Shown one piece after another: positions 13,016 to 24,612 of a stretch of 64,000 bases of DNA. The stretch lies in NCBI RefSeq assembly GCF_026210795.1, contig NC_089437.1, positions 1,240,001 through 1,304,000 of the forward strand, given 5' to 3'. The position numbers and the translations under genes are program-made. The stretch's first letter is position 1. Every line of letters starts with the position of its first letter. Source of the stretch: Rhizophagus irregularis (lineage: Eukaryota; Glomeromycota; Glomeromycetes; Glomerales; Glomeraceae). The notes below the pieces were generated by a model, which had not been told where the DNA came from, did no database searches, and saw only the letters and a list, made by a program, of their open reading frames with translations.

Positions 13016-13690
13016 GTCTGACTCATCTTGTGAAGAAACAACTGATGATGATAATGATTTATTACTTGTTCATGAATGTATAGATGTTATTGAATGGAAT
13101 AATTCTTTAAGAACAGTTTATAGAGTATAGATGAGCAAGAAGAGCGCGTAGCCTTTGTTGGTTTAATAATATATGCAATAGTTGGGAAATGCAGAATTTA
13201 AGTGCCATTTTAGAATAACAAAAATTACATTTGAGTGGTTATGTACTGGAATAACACCTATATTATTACAAAGAAACAACTCAAGAGGTGCTCCAAGGCT
13301 TCCAATAAAACATAAAGTTTCACTAACTTTATGGTTTTTGGCTACTGGTCAAAGCTATAGAACACTTGGGCAGTTATTTGCATTAGGAGAATCAACTATA
13401 TGTTACGTTATTAGATCAGTTTTACAAGCAATTAAATGTCATTTTCTTTCTTCAAAAATTCAGTAAAAATTTAGAAAATATTGTTAAATTAATCTAAGTA
13501 TTAATTATTATGATTTATTTTTTTTAGATTTCCCAATAGTTATGCTGAATTTAGTGATATTGCAAAAAGATTTAAAAGAAAAGCTGGTATTCCATATGTA
13601 ATAGGAGCAATTGATGGAAGCCATATACCGATCAAGGCTCCAAAAGAATTTCCTATAGATTATTATAATACTGTAATAATAGGATACAAT
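13016..13690 (+). pseudogene. PIF/Harbinger-type transposase, 5' part only
   Basis: The first long block (about 13182-13465) has the Harbinger N-terminal pattern: HFRITKITFEWL, then LPIKHKVSLTLWFLATGQSY and LGQLFALGESTICYVIRSV. A GT..AG intron (about 13465-13528) joins it in frame to a second block carrying the first catalytic Asp in IGAIDGSHIPI. The frame then runs into another apparent donor (GTAATTTT at 13691), and no later exons with the remaining DDE residues follow. An acidic upstream stretch (about 13016-13128) ends in a stop. It is a truncated copy and cannot encode an active nuclease. Confidence 0.65.
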
Positions 13691-13882
13691 GTAATTTTTT
13701 TTTTGGTATTAATAATGATAACTTTTAATATTATTTATTCAATATTAAATTTTTTTTGATAACAATAAATTCCACAAATACATCATTTTTTCAAAATGTT
13801 CTAATCATCAATACATATCGATTTTCCATCAATATAATATGTAATATTTTGTTAATACTAAATTTATATGACTTCTCTTCAG

Positions 13883-14008
13883 GAAAAATTTGAAGATGAA
13901 ACACCTGAACAACATAAAAAAAGATTAAATAATGAAAGTCAACCCGTCACAGAAAAAAACAAAAAACCGAGTGTAGAGAACAAAAAACCAAGTATAGAAC
14001 AGACATAA
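13883..14008 (+). pseudogene. Short charged ORF tail, unknown transposon fragment
   Basis: A 40-codon open stretch beginning EKFEDETPEQHKKRL and ending in two near-repeats (KKPSVEN, KKPSIEQ). The phrase ETPEQ..KRL occurs in transposon-encoded proteins of these fungi as I recall them, so this may belong to the Helitron-like end 500 bp downstream. This is weak. Confidence 0.25.
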
Positions 14009-14499
14009 ATCTTATAGATCATCATAATTACATAAATCACCATATATCATATCAGTGTATTAGAATTCTTATATTACATTATCAGTTATCCTCATAAGTT
14101 CATGCAGATTTTACATAATTGTTATTTATTATTTCATAATACTATGTATTAGCATAATAATAAAATTATTGGATAGTAACGGGAGTTTATTATAAAAATT
14201 GCATGAACGGTCCCGTCAAACCGATAATATATAAATATAATTTAAATTACCCTAATACACTGTAATTATATCATTCTAATATAGACAGCAGCTACATTAT
14301 TGTAAATATAATTCATATCATTCTAAATATAATTTATATTATTCTAATACTGTAAATATAATTGTCAATATGATTTAATATATTATTTTTTTGTTAACTA
14401 GTTATTAACTATAATTTTTAATTATAAACAAAAAACTGTAACCATTTTTTAATTTACTTAGTATTACATTATAATACTAAATTGTACAAACTCATTAGT

Positions 14500-14529
14500 C
14501 CCGGTACGAAGCAACGGGCAACTGCTAGT
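14500..14529 (+). mobile_element. Helitron-like 3' terminus
   Basis: The sequence CCCGGTACGAAGCAACGGG (14500-14518) resembles the short terminal hairpin of Helitrons. It is followed after six bases by CTAG (14525-14528), matching the CTRR terminus, and then by an AT tract, the preferred insertion context. The stem has mismatches. The 5' TC end and any Rep/helicase gene were not found, so only the right end is proposed. Confidence 0.4.
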
Positions 14530-15480
14530 ATATATATATATATATTACTGCAACATGTGTGGAATTGGAATCGATTTCCATTTCAGAATTGATTTTAGAG
14601 TCGACTATTCGTTTCTTAAATTTGATTCTAAAATCCGATTTTCGATTCCGATTAATCGTTTCTAATCGCACTATTAAATTTGTGGGAGAGCAAATTTCTG
14701 ATGATCACAAATTTAACATTTTACTTATGTTTTTGCGTTAGAATACATAAATAATCAGTGATCTGCGGTAACTCTGGCCAAGTTTATAATTCCAGGCAGA
14801 ATTAAAACTTTTATGTAACACAATTCACAAGATCGTAACAAATTTTGTGTAACAATTAATAGAAGATGTGAGATACCAGATTTGCATCAGCAGTCATCAC
14901 ATTAATAGAATCAGTATTATCAGTCATGTTTAATTTGTTATATTAGAAAATTACGAATTAATAGGAAGATTTCAACTTCCTTGATTATAAAATAAGATAG
15001 ATATTATTCGAAATTTTGAATTCAGAAAAATATTTTTCTTATAGATTCGTATTTATAAAAAAATTATTCTTATCACTTTTGTGGATTGTTGGCTTTATTA
15101 CCAATTTTTAACCGATTTATAATAATTTCTCATATTCAATCATAAATCGTCATAATTATCGTCCCAGAAAAACGTTGGACGTCACTTTTTCATTAATGAT
15201 TTTCATTATATTGTATATATGAGCGATTCTATTATATTTTGTACAATGCCTATTCTCTGTTAAATCTATGGAAAAAAACTATCGGAAAACAACGGAATTA
15301 GATGGTTACAAAAAAATGTGTCCAATTTCAAAACGGATTATACCCGTTTGAAGGTTGAAACGAATTTTTTATTATACAAATATTATTAACCGTTTTATCA
15401 ATTATAGTAATGTGTATCTATAAATAAATTAAATATGGCCAATTCGGTAAAAATACTGTGAATCTCACATAAATAATCAT
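14530..15480. other. AT-rich region, no gene seen
   Basis: A degenerate run of GATTCCGATT-like motifs (14560-14670) may be an old repeat. The rest shows no supported coding sequence up to the F-box pseudogene. Confidence 0.4.
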
Positions 15481-15503
15481 CTTTTAATTTCTTTTAATTT
15501 TTT

Positions 15504-16675
15504 TTGAACAAATATAATATGACAGAATTAAATATTGATTGTCTTAATCTTATTTTTAACGAATTACGAAAAGATAAAGAAACTTTATATTCATGCCTTT
15601 TAGTTAATAAAAGGTGGTGCCTTTTAGTTGTTCCTATTTTATGGGAAAAACATACACGGTATATTTATCATGAGGCTGAAAAAAAGTTTCATAATATAAT
15701 ACTTTCATCTTTATCATCATCATCAAAACAATTTTTAGGTGATAGTAATAATATTAAATTACCTTCAACAATTATTTCAAAACCATGAACATTTAATTAC
15801 ATTAGTTTTTGTAACATTCTTGAATCTAGGACTATAGATAGAATTATAATAAAATTTTTTAAGGCTAAAAAATTGAAAGATGGTAAAGTGGGAATTTGTA
15901 AGGAGTTAGGAAAAGTATTGGGAAGAAAGGGGAATACAATAAATTATCTTAGTTTATATTCAATTAATATTATTCCGTTAATGTCACTCGTTAATTTGAA
16001 AACTTTATTAATTTATAATTTTGAACTTTATGATAGTGATAGTATAGAGGTCGACAATATTCCCTATAAAAAAATTTTATCCGTTATTTCTGTAAAAACT
16101 CCGTAAAAATGAGCCTTTCACGGATCCATTCACGGAAAATGTAAATAATTCGATAAATTCCGTGATATAAAGTTATTAATTCCGGAAATATGAGCCTTTT
16201 ACGGAAAGAAGATGGAATAAAAAAAACGGATTGACTTTTTTTGCAAGGATTTAGAAAATTTTATTAAATCAATTGCAAATAATTGTCCAAAGTTAAAAAT
16301 TTATCCATTGGTATTACATCAAAAGAATTTATTCTTATTAAATCAATATTATTAAAATGTAGAAATTTAGTATGTGTAGAATTTAATAATATATGTTATG
16401 AAAATGATATTATAGGATGAAATATTAAATTATTTAATTGATAATTTACCAAAATCTTTAAATAAATTAATACTTAGTGGAAATTGGAAATATTCAATTG
16501 ATATTTTGAAAGATTTCTTGAAAGTTGTAGGAATCATAAATTAATTCTTTTTGGAATTACATATGAAATTTTTATTACAGATAATCATGTAGCAATTGCT
16601 AGAAAATATGTTAATGAAGGAGTGATAGATGAGTTTAAAATTTTATATCCATCTCATACATCCCATTATTTATAG
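15504..16675 (+). pseudogene. F-box/LRR-type gene, decayed and interrupted
   Basis: The first block begins near the ATG at 15504 and has a clear F-box (LNIDCLNLIFNELRKDKETL, then LLVNKRWCLLVVPILWEK), the standard opening of the large glomeromycete F-box family, which binds SKP1 in SCF ubiquitin ligases. The frame breaks at 15788, resumes at about 15800 (YISFCNILESRTIDRIIIKF) and runs to about 16085. There the homology stops for about 160 bp. LRR-like text returns at about 16250 (FIKSIANNCPKLK) and continues in shifting frames to a stop near 16675. Several frameshifts and the insertion make it a pseudogene. Confidence 0.7.
16085..16245. repeat. Short insertion inside the F-box pseudogene
   Basis: About 160 bp of sequence not matching the F-box frame. 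It carries two copies of a motif like TGAGCCTTT(C/T)ACGGA (near 16110 and 16190) and several TTCCG(T/G) words. It may be a small unclassified transposon; borders and target duplication are uncertain. Confidence 0.35.
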
Positions 16676-16679
16676 GATC

Positions 16680-18110
16680 ACGCTATACAGTATATATATG
16701 GGTAAGTCATTACTCATTACATACAGTTTAATATATTTTACTAGCATAATATCGATTAAAATAATAGTGACTAAATATTGAGCTTCGAGAAAATAAAAAT
16801 AGATATATTTTTAAATAAGAAGAGGATTAATGTAAATAGCTGATTAATTAACGTTCGATTTCCAAAAAATATCATTTATTATTATTAAGTAATGATGAAT
16901 TCACAAGATAATGTTTTTAAAATATTTATTTATTTATTAGTTCTATTTACCTTTTGATAAACATAAAAAATTATATTACAAAATATTATTATTAATAAAC
17001 AAAAATTGTAAAATGTTAATATTTTGAAATAAATTCTATTTATACGTGAAATTATAATTAAAATTCACTTGCCAATAGAAGATAGACAATATTAAAATAA
17101 GTATTAATTATAGAAATACATTATCAGTTTTATTTTTTTTTTTTTGGCTGGATATGTTTTTTATTTTTACTAGGTAAAATATATATACTGTATATATTCT
17201 AACTAAAAAGATCATATAAAAACATTTATTCAAAAAAAAAAAAAAAAAATATTTATTGAAGAAAAAAATATTATTAAAATTAAAAATCAGAAAAACAGCT
17301 TAAAGGCACTTATCATAGTACAATTAGCCTAAAAGACAAAATAAATAATAATATTTTACATACTGTATATATATGTTGTATGTGATTTCTGAATACCGGT
17401 GGAAATCAGATCTTGGCCAGAATTACGAAATCCTAGTATGGCACTATGCTTTAATTCTGGCCAACATCCCGTAAATCCACATAAGCACCTATAACATATA
17501 CATACAGATTTTATTATATTATTATTTACAGTATATATAATTTAAAATCACATAACCACATATCTAATTTTCACATGGAACATTTATCTTGAAGAGGAAA
17601 AAAAAGAAAAAAATAGTTTATTTCTTTTAAAAATACATAAAATAAAATCATTTTATTAATTTTATATCAGGCACATTTAAAAATAACTCTTTTACGACCA
17701 CTTTTATTAATAGCTTTGAGCAGTTTTTTCTTACCATCTTTTCAAATTTTGATTAAGAAATTGATTTACCAAAAAGAGTTTTTTAGCTAATAAAATCTAG
17801 TAATTTAATCAATATTACAATTATTGTTTCTAATTATTAATCTTGCTAAATATAACAATACTTTTAGTAATAATTTCTATGTTGATATGCCTTTATTATC
17901 AAAATTCACTGAAAAACTTTGTTATCATAAAATCATCTATATTTCTTAATTATTATATGCAATAAATCCTTATAATTTAAATAATTTTCTATAATGATTT
18001 CTGATTTCTGGTAGTTTGTTATAGTTTGTTGTATGTAAATAATAAATAAAAAATAATTATTTATATAATTATATTAAAGAATTTTATTTTTTTTTGTTGC
18101 CTGCAGCACA
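16680..18110. other. AT-rich intergenic region
   Basis: No gene supported. The repeat word TTAATTCTGGCC near 17450 echoes the one near 12300. Long A and T homopolymers are common. Confidence 0.45.
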
Positions 18111-18112
18111 TT

Positions 18113-19515
18113 TTAGAATTTTTTTTTTCCCCCTATATTGTTTATCAAATTCTTAATTTTTATAAGATCTATCATGAAATAAAATTTCTTTAACCCTTCT
18201 TCTATATTATCATTTTCAAATATACTATTTTTGGTTATTGTAATGAATTCTTCTGATTTGATTAAATTATCAATTTTTTCAATTCTTTTGTTGTATTCCT
18301 CATTCATTCTTTCTTCATTATTAAATTTCTTTATCCATTCATTTTCTCAATTAAGTTATTTAAGATTTTGTATGGTTTTATAGCTCCTTCTTCTCTTCTT
18401 GTTTCTATAATTCTACTATTTTTATTTTCTAAGTATATTCAACAAATTTTTGAATCTCTTTTTTTGCTAACATTTCGATTGCAACTTTCGCAAACCTTTA
18501 ATAAAGGTGAATTATTCATATCTAATCTATCTTTACTAAATGTATAGTATATTCCCATTCTTTGATAATTTTTACTATGTGATCTTTTTTTATCTTTGGC
18601 AAAAACCAAGAAACTATAGTATTCTTTTCTTGTCTTTCATTTTCATCAAAGTAATTTATATGAATATTACTTTTTTCTGTTCTTCTGATATATTCATTTT
18701 TAATTTTTCTTGTGTTTCCGTTCACATTATCAAATATTTTTGTTTCTAGTTCTTTAAACCATGCTGGTATTTTACCTTTCGTGCTTCCCCCAACTCTTTA
18801 CACACATGTTTCCATTTCATCATTGTAATTCCGTCTAATTCTAATGTATCTTCTATGAATATTACTTTTTTATTCTTTCTTGACAATGCACTTTTAAATA
18901 TATTTTTTTCACTTAATATTTCTGTAATATCTATCTTTCCTCCTTTTATTATATGATTTTCATTATTTTTATTGATTATTTCATGATCACAAAGATTGAT
19001 ATTTTCATTATTTAATATTTTTATCGCTGCTATAATCCAATTATTATTATTTCTTGATGATAATTTCATTTCTCCTGGACATTTTGATGTCCAAATCTTT
19101 TTCTATTCTTGAGACATTTTTATTTTGAATAATTTTTTTAACTTTTCATTACCATTTGCTTGGTAAAGTAGATTTTTACAGATCATTTCCAATTGTAGAT
19201 CATATATATGTTTTGCTCTATATATGTCTTTATCAAAAATTATAAAGTTTGGCATTATTTTCACTAAGCCCGCCCTTTTTTTTAAGTATTATATTAAGTC
19301 TCGTCATCATTTTTGAACATTCTTCTTTACTTAATATAATAGCAGCTAATTGGTATTCAATTCTTGGTATAATCACCATGTTCCATACCGCTATGATCTA
19401 TTTCTCATTAAGTCTCTTCCAGTTAAAAATATTACACACGCTGTTAATAATTGAAATTATTTTTTCTTTGTATATCTTTCTTTTATTGTTATGTCTGAAA
19501 AAAATTCCTAAATAA
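18113..19515 (-). pseudogene. LINE-type retrotransposon remnant, post-RT region
   Basis: Reading leftwards from 19515 on the minus strand, decayed frames give IIAVWNMVIIPRIEYQLAA and IYRAKHIYDLQLEMICKNL. These fit the region just after the reverse transcriptase fingers in LINE polyproteins (N.VLIP.IEYR). Later blocks are ITMMKWKHVCKELGEARK and EKNTIVSWFLPKIKKDHIVK, then a Lys/Glu-rich tail. Each block is open for 60-107 codons but in a different frame, with stops between. No endonuclease or YxDD core is left here. Assignment to LINEs is by order and motif memory, so moderate. Confidence 0.5.
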
Positions 19516-21111
19516 AGCACATTTTAGAATAACTGAAAAACAGAGAGTACAAATAAATGTACTATTGACTATCATTATCCTAATATTATCAGTGATTAAA
19601 CTACTCATCATCCATATCAGGAACCCACGTATTTGAAGACTTTGCCTAGAGGAGTAAGCTTTGTGTGAAACAATTCTTTCTTAGAGGGAACCCTCCTCCT
19701 GGTTTATAGTGTAAGTGCCCCAAAAGACTTAAAGAAATTTATTTATGATTATAATTATTTAGTTTAATATATTATATTTTTGCATTTAATGTGGAATTGT
19801 TAAAAAGAACTATAAGGCATTTTTCTCACTAGAACTAATAGTATTGACTTGTTCAAGGTAAGAGAAGTAAGTTTATAAGAATATTAATTTATTATTTTGA
19901 TTTTCAAAGTTAAATTGTTAACTGGTCAATCATTTCTCAGGAAATGCATAATAATTGATCTGTACAGTCTAATATTTTTAATCTCCACCTCCTGTAAAAC
20001 TATAGATTTTTTATTGTACACTTCAGTTGATATATCCAATTGGGATTTGTGCTTATCATTAACACAAATAATAAAACAAACATAATCTTGAAAGAATAGC
20101 AAATCATGCAAATATTAAAATAATACAATAATTGATCTGTACAATCAAATGCTGTTATCCATCTTGTTTTAATATTCTTAATCTCCATATCCTGTAAAAC
20201 TATAGACTTTATTGTACACTTCAGTTGCTGTAGTAAGCACAAATAAAGCAAACATAATCTCGAAAAGAATAGCAAATCATGCAAATATTAAATAATAGCT
20301 TTTCCAGAGCATTGATTTCTTGTTCAAATTCTTCATTAATTATCAGTATTTTCTAGTTTATTTTTTGGGTCTTGTAATTCTTTAGTGACTTTATCTAATT
20401 GCAGTTTTAATTTTTATTTTAAGCTTTTAATATTGTCTTTATGATTATTTATTACTACTTTCTTGCAATTTATGAAATTTAAGACATGGGAAGTAATTCT
20501 TATTTTTGGTCACAAAAAAGTATAGGTACTTATATCTGAAATAGCTGTTTCAGGTAAATTTACATTATCTTAAGGTTTCTTGTTATTAAAGCTACTATTA
20601 TAAACTATTATAAACATTATATTGTCATCTTTGCCAATTTTATAATATTATTTTTTTATATTTCTTAATTAAATGTATTTGCTTCATTTTTTAAAATTTT
20701 TGTAGTATATCTATTTAATTACTTAATAATTTGATAAGTAAGCCTAAAGTGCTAATTGTCAGTGAAATTATTTGGTTATGGAACCATATAGCTGATATAT
20801 TGTAGATCCAACTTTACTGGATTGATGATTATATATTAGGCATATTCTCTTATTATGATAAAGCTTTTAAGCTTTAAGTGATGGTAAGGGGGAGGAGTCT
20901 GAATAAAAAAAATTTAGTGAACATTAGATGCTTTAAAAGCTACATTATTACCAAATTTTGAATAATGTTAATTGATTCTTAATAATTTTTTTTTATTCTT
21001 GAGAAGTGTGAAATTGTTAGGATAAGGTGAAACTGATAAATTACAACCATTTTTGCATTAAAATAAATGTTTTCAAATTTTGCTTTTGGGTATCTTAATA
21101 TTTGATAAAAT
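19516..21111. other. Non-coding region with one local duplication
   Basis: Apart from the duplicated block described separately, no gene is supported. Mostly AT-rich filler. Confidence 0.4.
19940..20295. repeat. Tandem duplication, two diverged copies of about 175 bp
   Basis: Both copies share ATTGATCTGTACA, TAATCTCCA, CCTGTAAAACTATAGA, TTATTGTACACTTCAGTTG and GAATAGCAAATCATGCAAAT in the same order: first copy about 19955-20120, second about 20130-20295. They differ by point changes and small indels. No function is apparent. Confidence 0.75.
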
Positions 21112-21355
21112 TAAGGTTGCTTGCCGAAACCTAGGGGTTTAGGCAAGATGGCGTTTCGCCGAAAAGCGAAATTCTGCCAAAACTATATTAAAGTTATATT
21201 AAAAAACTGGCGAAACTTTGGAGAAAGGTGAAACTGCCGAAACTTATTATAAATGCCGAAACTGCCGAAACTCTGCCGAAACTATAATAAATCTATAGTA
21301 AAATTTTGACGAAACTAATCGTAGGATTTTGAAGAGGTTTAGACAAGCAACCTTA
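21112..21355. mobile_element. 244-bp hAT-type MITE, copy 1
   Basis: Ends are TAAGGTTGCTTGCC and, inverted, GACAAGCAACCTTA. The 8-bp target duplication GATAAAAT lies at 21104-21111 and 21356-21363. The interior is a string of GCCGAAACT-like words. A nearly identical copy of the same length lies at 40464-40707. No coding capacity. Confidence 0.9.
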
Positions 21356-21610
21356 GATAAAATACAGTATTGTTAGCTCATTTTTATACTAGAATTTTTT
21401 GTCCAGAAAGTTGGTCCTCTGAATTGTGAAATAATAGCTTTTAACCAAGTTTCAGATGTATCTGTATTAATTATAGCTATTGCATCTATTTTTTGTTAAT
21501 AAAAACAGTTAATATTTGTATAATTTTCAGTCATATATGATACAAATTTAAATTTTTTTTAAAATATGCCAACAGGCAAACTAGAATGATTTTTAAAATA
21601 TGCCATCATT

Positions 21611-21775
21611 AAGGTTGCTTGCCAAAACTAGAGGGTTTCGGCAGAATGGTGTACGTGAAACTGCTAAAACTAGTTTCGCGAAATCATCAAGGAATGCCAA
21701 AACTGCGAAACCTATCAAAACCGTGAAACTGCCATAATTTGCCGAAACTGTTTTGGCGTTTCGGCAATACTTTTG
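21611..21775. repeat. Diverged relative of the 244-bp MITE, one end intact
   Basis: Starts TAAGGTTGCTTGCCAAAACTAG, like the left end of the 244-bp MITE, and continues with GCCAAAACTGCGAAACC-type words. The right end fades into GGCGTTTCGGCAATACTTTT without a matching terminal repeat, so it is an older or truncated copy. Confidence 0.6.
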
Positions 21776-21921
21776 ATTTAATTAGAGTTTCAGCATTTAA
21801 ACAATTTATAAGAATAAAGACAATATGATTTTTTGTATGTAAATATTTATTTTATAATATTTAATATTAAACTAATAAAATATACAATTAAAAATATAAT
21901 AAAAATTAAAATTTAATATCT

Positions 21922-22555
21922 TTATCTTCTATGTGGGGACCTGCTTCTACCTCTTCTTCTATCTCTACTTCTATCCCGTCTTCTATCTCTACTTCTGTCT
22001 TGTCTTCTATATTTACTTCTATCTCTACTTTTTGATCGAGACTTAGATCATGACCTCCTTCTTTCCCTTCGCAATCTATATTCATATTGACGTCGATCAT
22101 GCGTAGAATGCCGCCGTCGATACTCTCGTCTAAACAGATCTAAAATCCAATAAAAATATTAATGAATTGAATGAATTGCCTAAATAAAATTAATTTAAAA
22201 TAATAATTAATAATAATTACCGGTTTGTAGCCAAAATTTATCGTTCATATCAGCGAAACACGCTCTATTGAAACTATTTAGGCTTACAATAGGAATGTCA
22301 TCATCATTATTATTTTTCATAACCTTGTTTGAGGGCATTCCATTTTGTAGAGCATTGCCTAGGTGTCGCTGCAAATCCGGTTGCAGTGAACACCCTATTT
22401 GCTATTATTGTCCATGTATTTACATGGTGATGGTTTGCAATTCTTTTGAATTGCTGATGCAAATTTCTTCACTTGGCGATTAATTACCTAGCAGCGGTAA
22501 TTGTCCATTGGAATGCTGGTGGTGGCGGTGGAACAAAAGGTACTAATGCTGCCAT
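21922..22555 (-). pseudogene. SANT/Myb-like protein with Arg-Ser-rich tail, broken
   Basis: Minus strand from ATG at 22555 (MAALVPFVPPPPPAFQW). The frame then meets TAA and TGA stops within 21 bases and continues in the same frame with HVNTWTIIANRVFTATGF and PRQCSTKWNALKQGYEK, the pattern of Myb/SANT-like DNA-binding domains found in transposon-related genes. A plausible GT..AG intron (about 22222-22150) joins to LFRREYRRRHSTHDRRQYEY and an Arg/Ser/Asp repeat tail (RSRDRRRGRSRSPHRR) ending at 21922, itself interrupted by one TGA. The stops all fit single-base decay of an otherwise continuous gene. The combination suggests a nuclear protein. Confidence 0.5.
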
Positions 22556-23172
22556 TTTTTATTTTTATGATTTTTTCGTAACTTGAAAATTAAATACAAT
22601 TTGAAAATTAAAATACAATTTGGTTTTGAATTGCGAAAAAAAATCCTATATACTTCAAATTTCATAATATTTATACTAATTTTAAAATTCGTTATAATGT
22701 TTAAAACATGCATGAACTGATGAACATAATAACATTCTACATAATTAAAGTATTTGTAACAAAATAAATACAGTTTTAATTCTAATGTAATAAATTTAAT
22801 TAATGCAGTTCTAAATTTTTTTTTGTAATGCAGTTCTTAAAATTTATTGATCTAATGTAATAAATTTAATTAATGAAGTCCTTAAAACTTATTGATTCTA
22901 ATAAAATATGCTTATCCTTATATTTTAATTAAATTGCACTATTTTTAAAATATAATATGCTTATGCTTATTCCTTAATTAAATTGCAATGTTTTAAAATA
23001 TAATATAAAATTACAATTGCCTGCATAATTATATGTTAACTGGACTTTGATCGCGAATATTTTGCCCTGCATAATCACATCATTTATTTCCTAAATAGTA
23101 TCATTATTTAAATCACATGATATTAGAATTAATTCTCATTGGATTAACTATTGTAATTATTTCTCATTATTA
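22556..23172. other. AT-rich spacer
   Basis: Repeated words such as TAATGTAATAAATTTAATTAATG occur twice (about 22780 and 22855). No gene seen. It lies downstream of the 3' end of the disrupted hAT gene. Confidence 0.45.
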
Positions 23173-23529
23173 TTATTTCTCATTATCATTATAATTATCA
23201 TCATTATTATCACCGTCATTCATACCTAATACATCATCTATATCATAATCATAGTCACCTTTCCCAGCTCTCTTGTTATTACCACTATCATCAACTTCAT
23301 CATCTTTCGCATTATTTTCATCTGAATCATCCAATATATCTCTTGGAATATCGCTGATTTCACTAGTAATTGAATCATGCGATAAATTAACAAATTAATC
23401 AATCCATAGACTTTCGATTACTATATGGCAATTATCTTTGGGTATTGTTTTGCCGCTTGTAGTTAATCTTTAAGTAGAAGCTTGCTCCTCATTATATTCC
23501 TCATCATCATCTTCTGCAAAAGCTTCTGC
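23173..23529 (-). pseudogene. hAT transposase gene, 3' fragment beyond element A
   Basis: Acidic C-terminal tail of the hAT-type transposase whose body lies at 35464-38530, now 11.9 kb away because element A inserted between them. It reads IAEAFAEDDDEEYNEEQ from the insertion point, then DSITSEISDIPRDILDDS and a run of Asp/Asn/Glu ending in a stop at 23173. Two TAA codons interrupt it. Counting the 5-bp target duplication once, the frame is continuous with the fragment on the other side of element A. Confidence 0.7.
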
Positions 23530-23534
23530 AATAC

Positions 23535-24430
23535 AGTAGGACAAACTTGGGGGTTCTGGGACAGCGGCTATCACATAGGTCTAACCATAATTTAGTGTAC
23601 CCCCAGACCACCTAGCCTTGTTTTCTGATATAATAACACTATACCTGTTTTTCTATCCCCAGACCACCTAACTTTGATTCCCGATATGTTATTACTTGAT
23701 AGCTAAAAAGAACCCCCCAAGCGTTGTAGATAAGATTAACATCATATATTCCTAGGCATTATTACCACGCATAGATCCATTCCAGGGTATCATAATTTTA
23801 TGCTATATCAGATTGCCTTTATAAGTGCCAAAGGTATGAAGAACACAAAGTGTCTGTAATACCGATATCACGATTCAGCAATCCATTGTGGTATACTATT
23901 TTTATGATACTCTAAAATGGATTCATTCGATAATTTAAGCCATTCATGCTTTAACCAAAAATTTTTAACAGGAAGGTAACTAGACATATTGTAAAGCTTT
24001 TCCTGCTATACGAAAAAATCTGGGACAGCGAAGTCTAACCAAAAATCTAACCCAGGTCTAACCAAAAATGTATAGCAGGAAGGCAACTAGATATGTTTTA
24101 AAGCTTTTCCTCCTATACAAAAAAATCTGGGACAGCGAAGTCTAACCAAAAATCCAACCCAGGTCTAACCAAAAAATGTATAGCAGGAAGGCAACCAGAC
24201 ATATTGTAAAGCTTTCTCTGCAATACGAAAAAATCTGGGACAACAGGTCTAACCAAAAATCTGACCGAGGTCTAACCAAAAAATATATAGCAGGTAGTCA
24301 ACTAGACATATTGTAAAGCTTCCCCTGCAATACGAAAAAATCTGGGACAATGAAGTCTAACCAAAATTTAATCCTAATCATAAATTGCTCTGATTCTTTG
24401 ACGAAGCCTATTTTCATACCGATTTTGATA
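23535..24430 (+). repeat. Element A left terminal inverted repeat
   Basis: Matches 34563-35458 in inverted orientation over 896 bp with few mismatches, from the terminal AGTAGGACAAAC to CATACCGATTTTGATA. It includes a unique outer part and an inner block of four repeats. Polinton terminal repeats likewise start with AG and serve as protein-primed replication ends. Confidence 0.9.
23960..24375. repeat. Four iterons of about 107 bp inside the left terminal repeat
   Basis: The word TCTGGGACA recurs at about 24019, 24126, 24234 and 24341, spacings of 107-108 bp. Each copy is followed by GTCTAACCAAAAAT and preceded by TTGTAAAGCTTTYC. The outermost end of the element (TTCTGGGACAGCGGCTATC) has the same core, so the repeats may be copies of a terminal protein- or transposase-binding site. 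The inverted right repeat carries the same array at about 34620-35035. Confidence 0.8.
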
Positions 24431-24448
24431 TAGCTTTCTGTCCATATG

Positions 24449-24612
24449 GACTGAACTTTGATTGAACTGGGTTTAGACTCAAATCAAACTGGGTTCAAAC
24501 TTGGATCAAACTGGGTTCAGACTCAAATTAAACTGGGTTCAAACTTGGATTGAACTGGGTTCAGACTTAGATCGAACTAGGTTCAAACTTGGATCGAACT
24601 AGGTTCAGACTC
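24449..24612. repeat. Minisatellite of GGATCGAACTGGGTTCAAACTT type
   Basis: About eight diverged 20-21-bp units alternating (T/A)GGATCGAACT(G/A)GGTTCA and AACTTGG / GACTCAG. The first units encode the last residues of the Cys-rich protein. The same repeat type appears inside the ATPase gene of element C (about 59310-59440). Confidence 0.75.

Noticed and set aside
19249-19515. Plus-strand hydrophobic ORF
   Set aside because: It lies antisense to the LINE remnant, which shows recognisable post-RT motifs on the minus strand.
22268-22483. Plus-strand Cys-rich ORF with a possible signal peptide
   Set aside because: It is antisense to the SANT-like domain, whose motif order is convincing.
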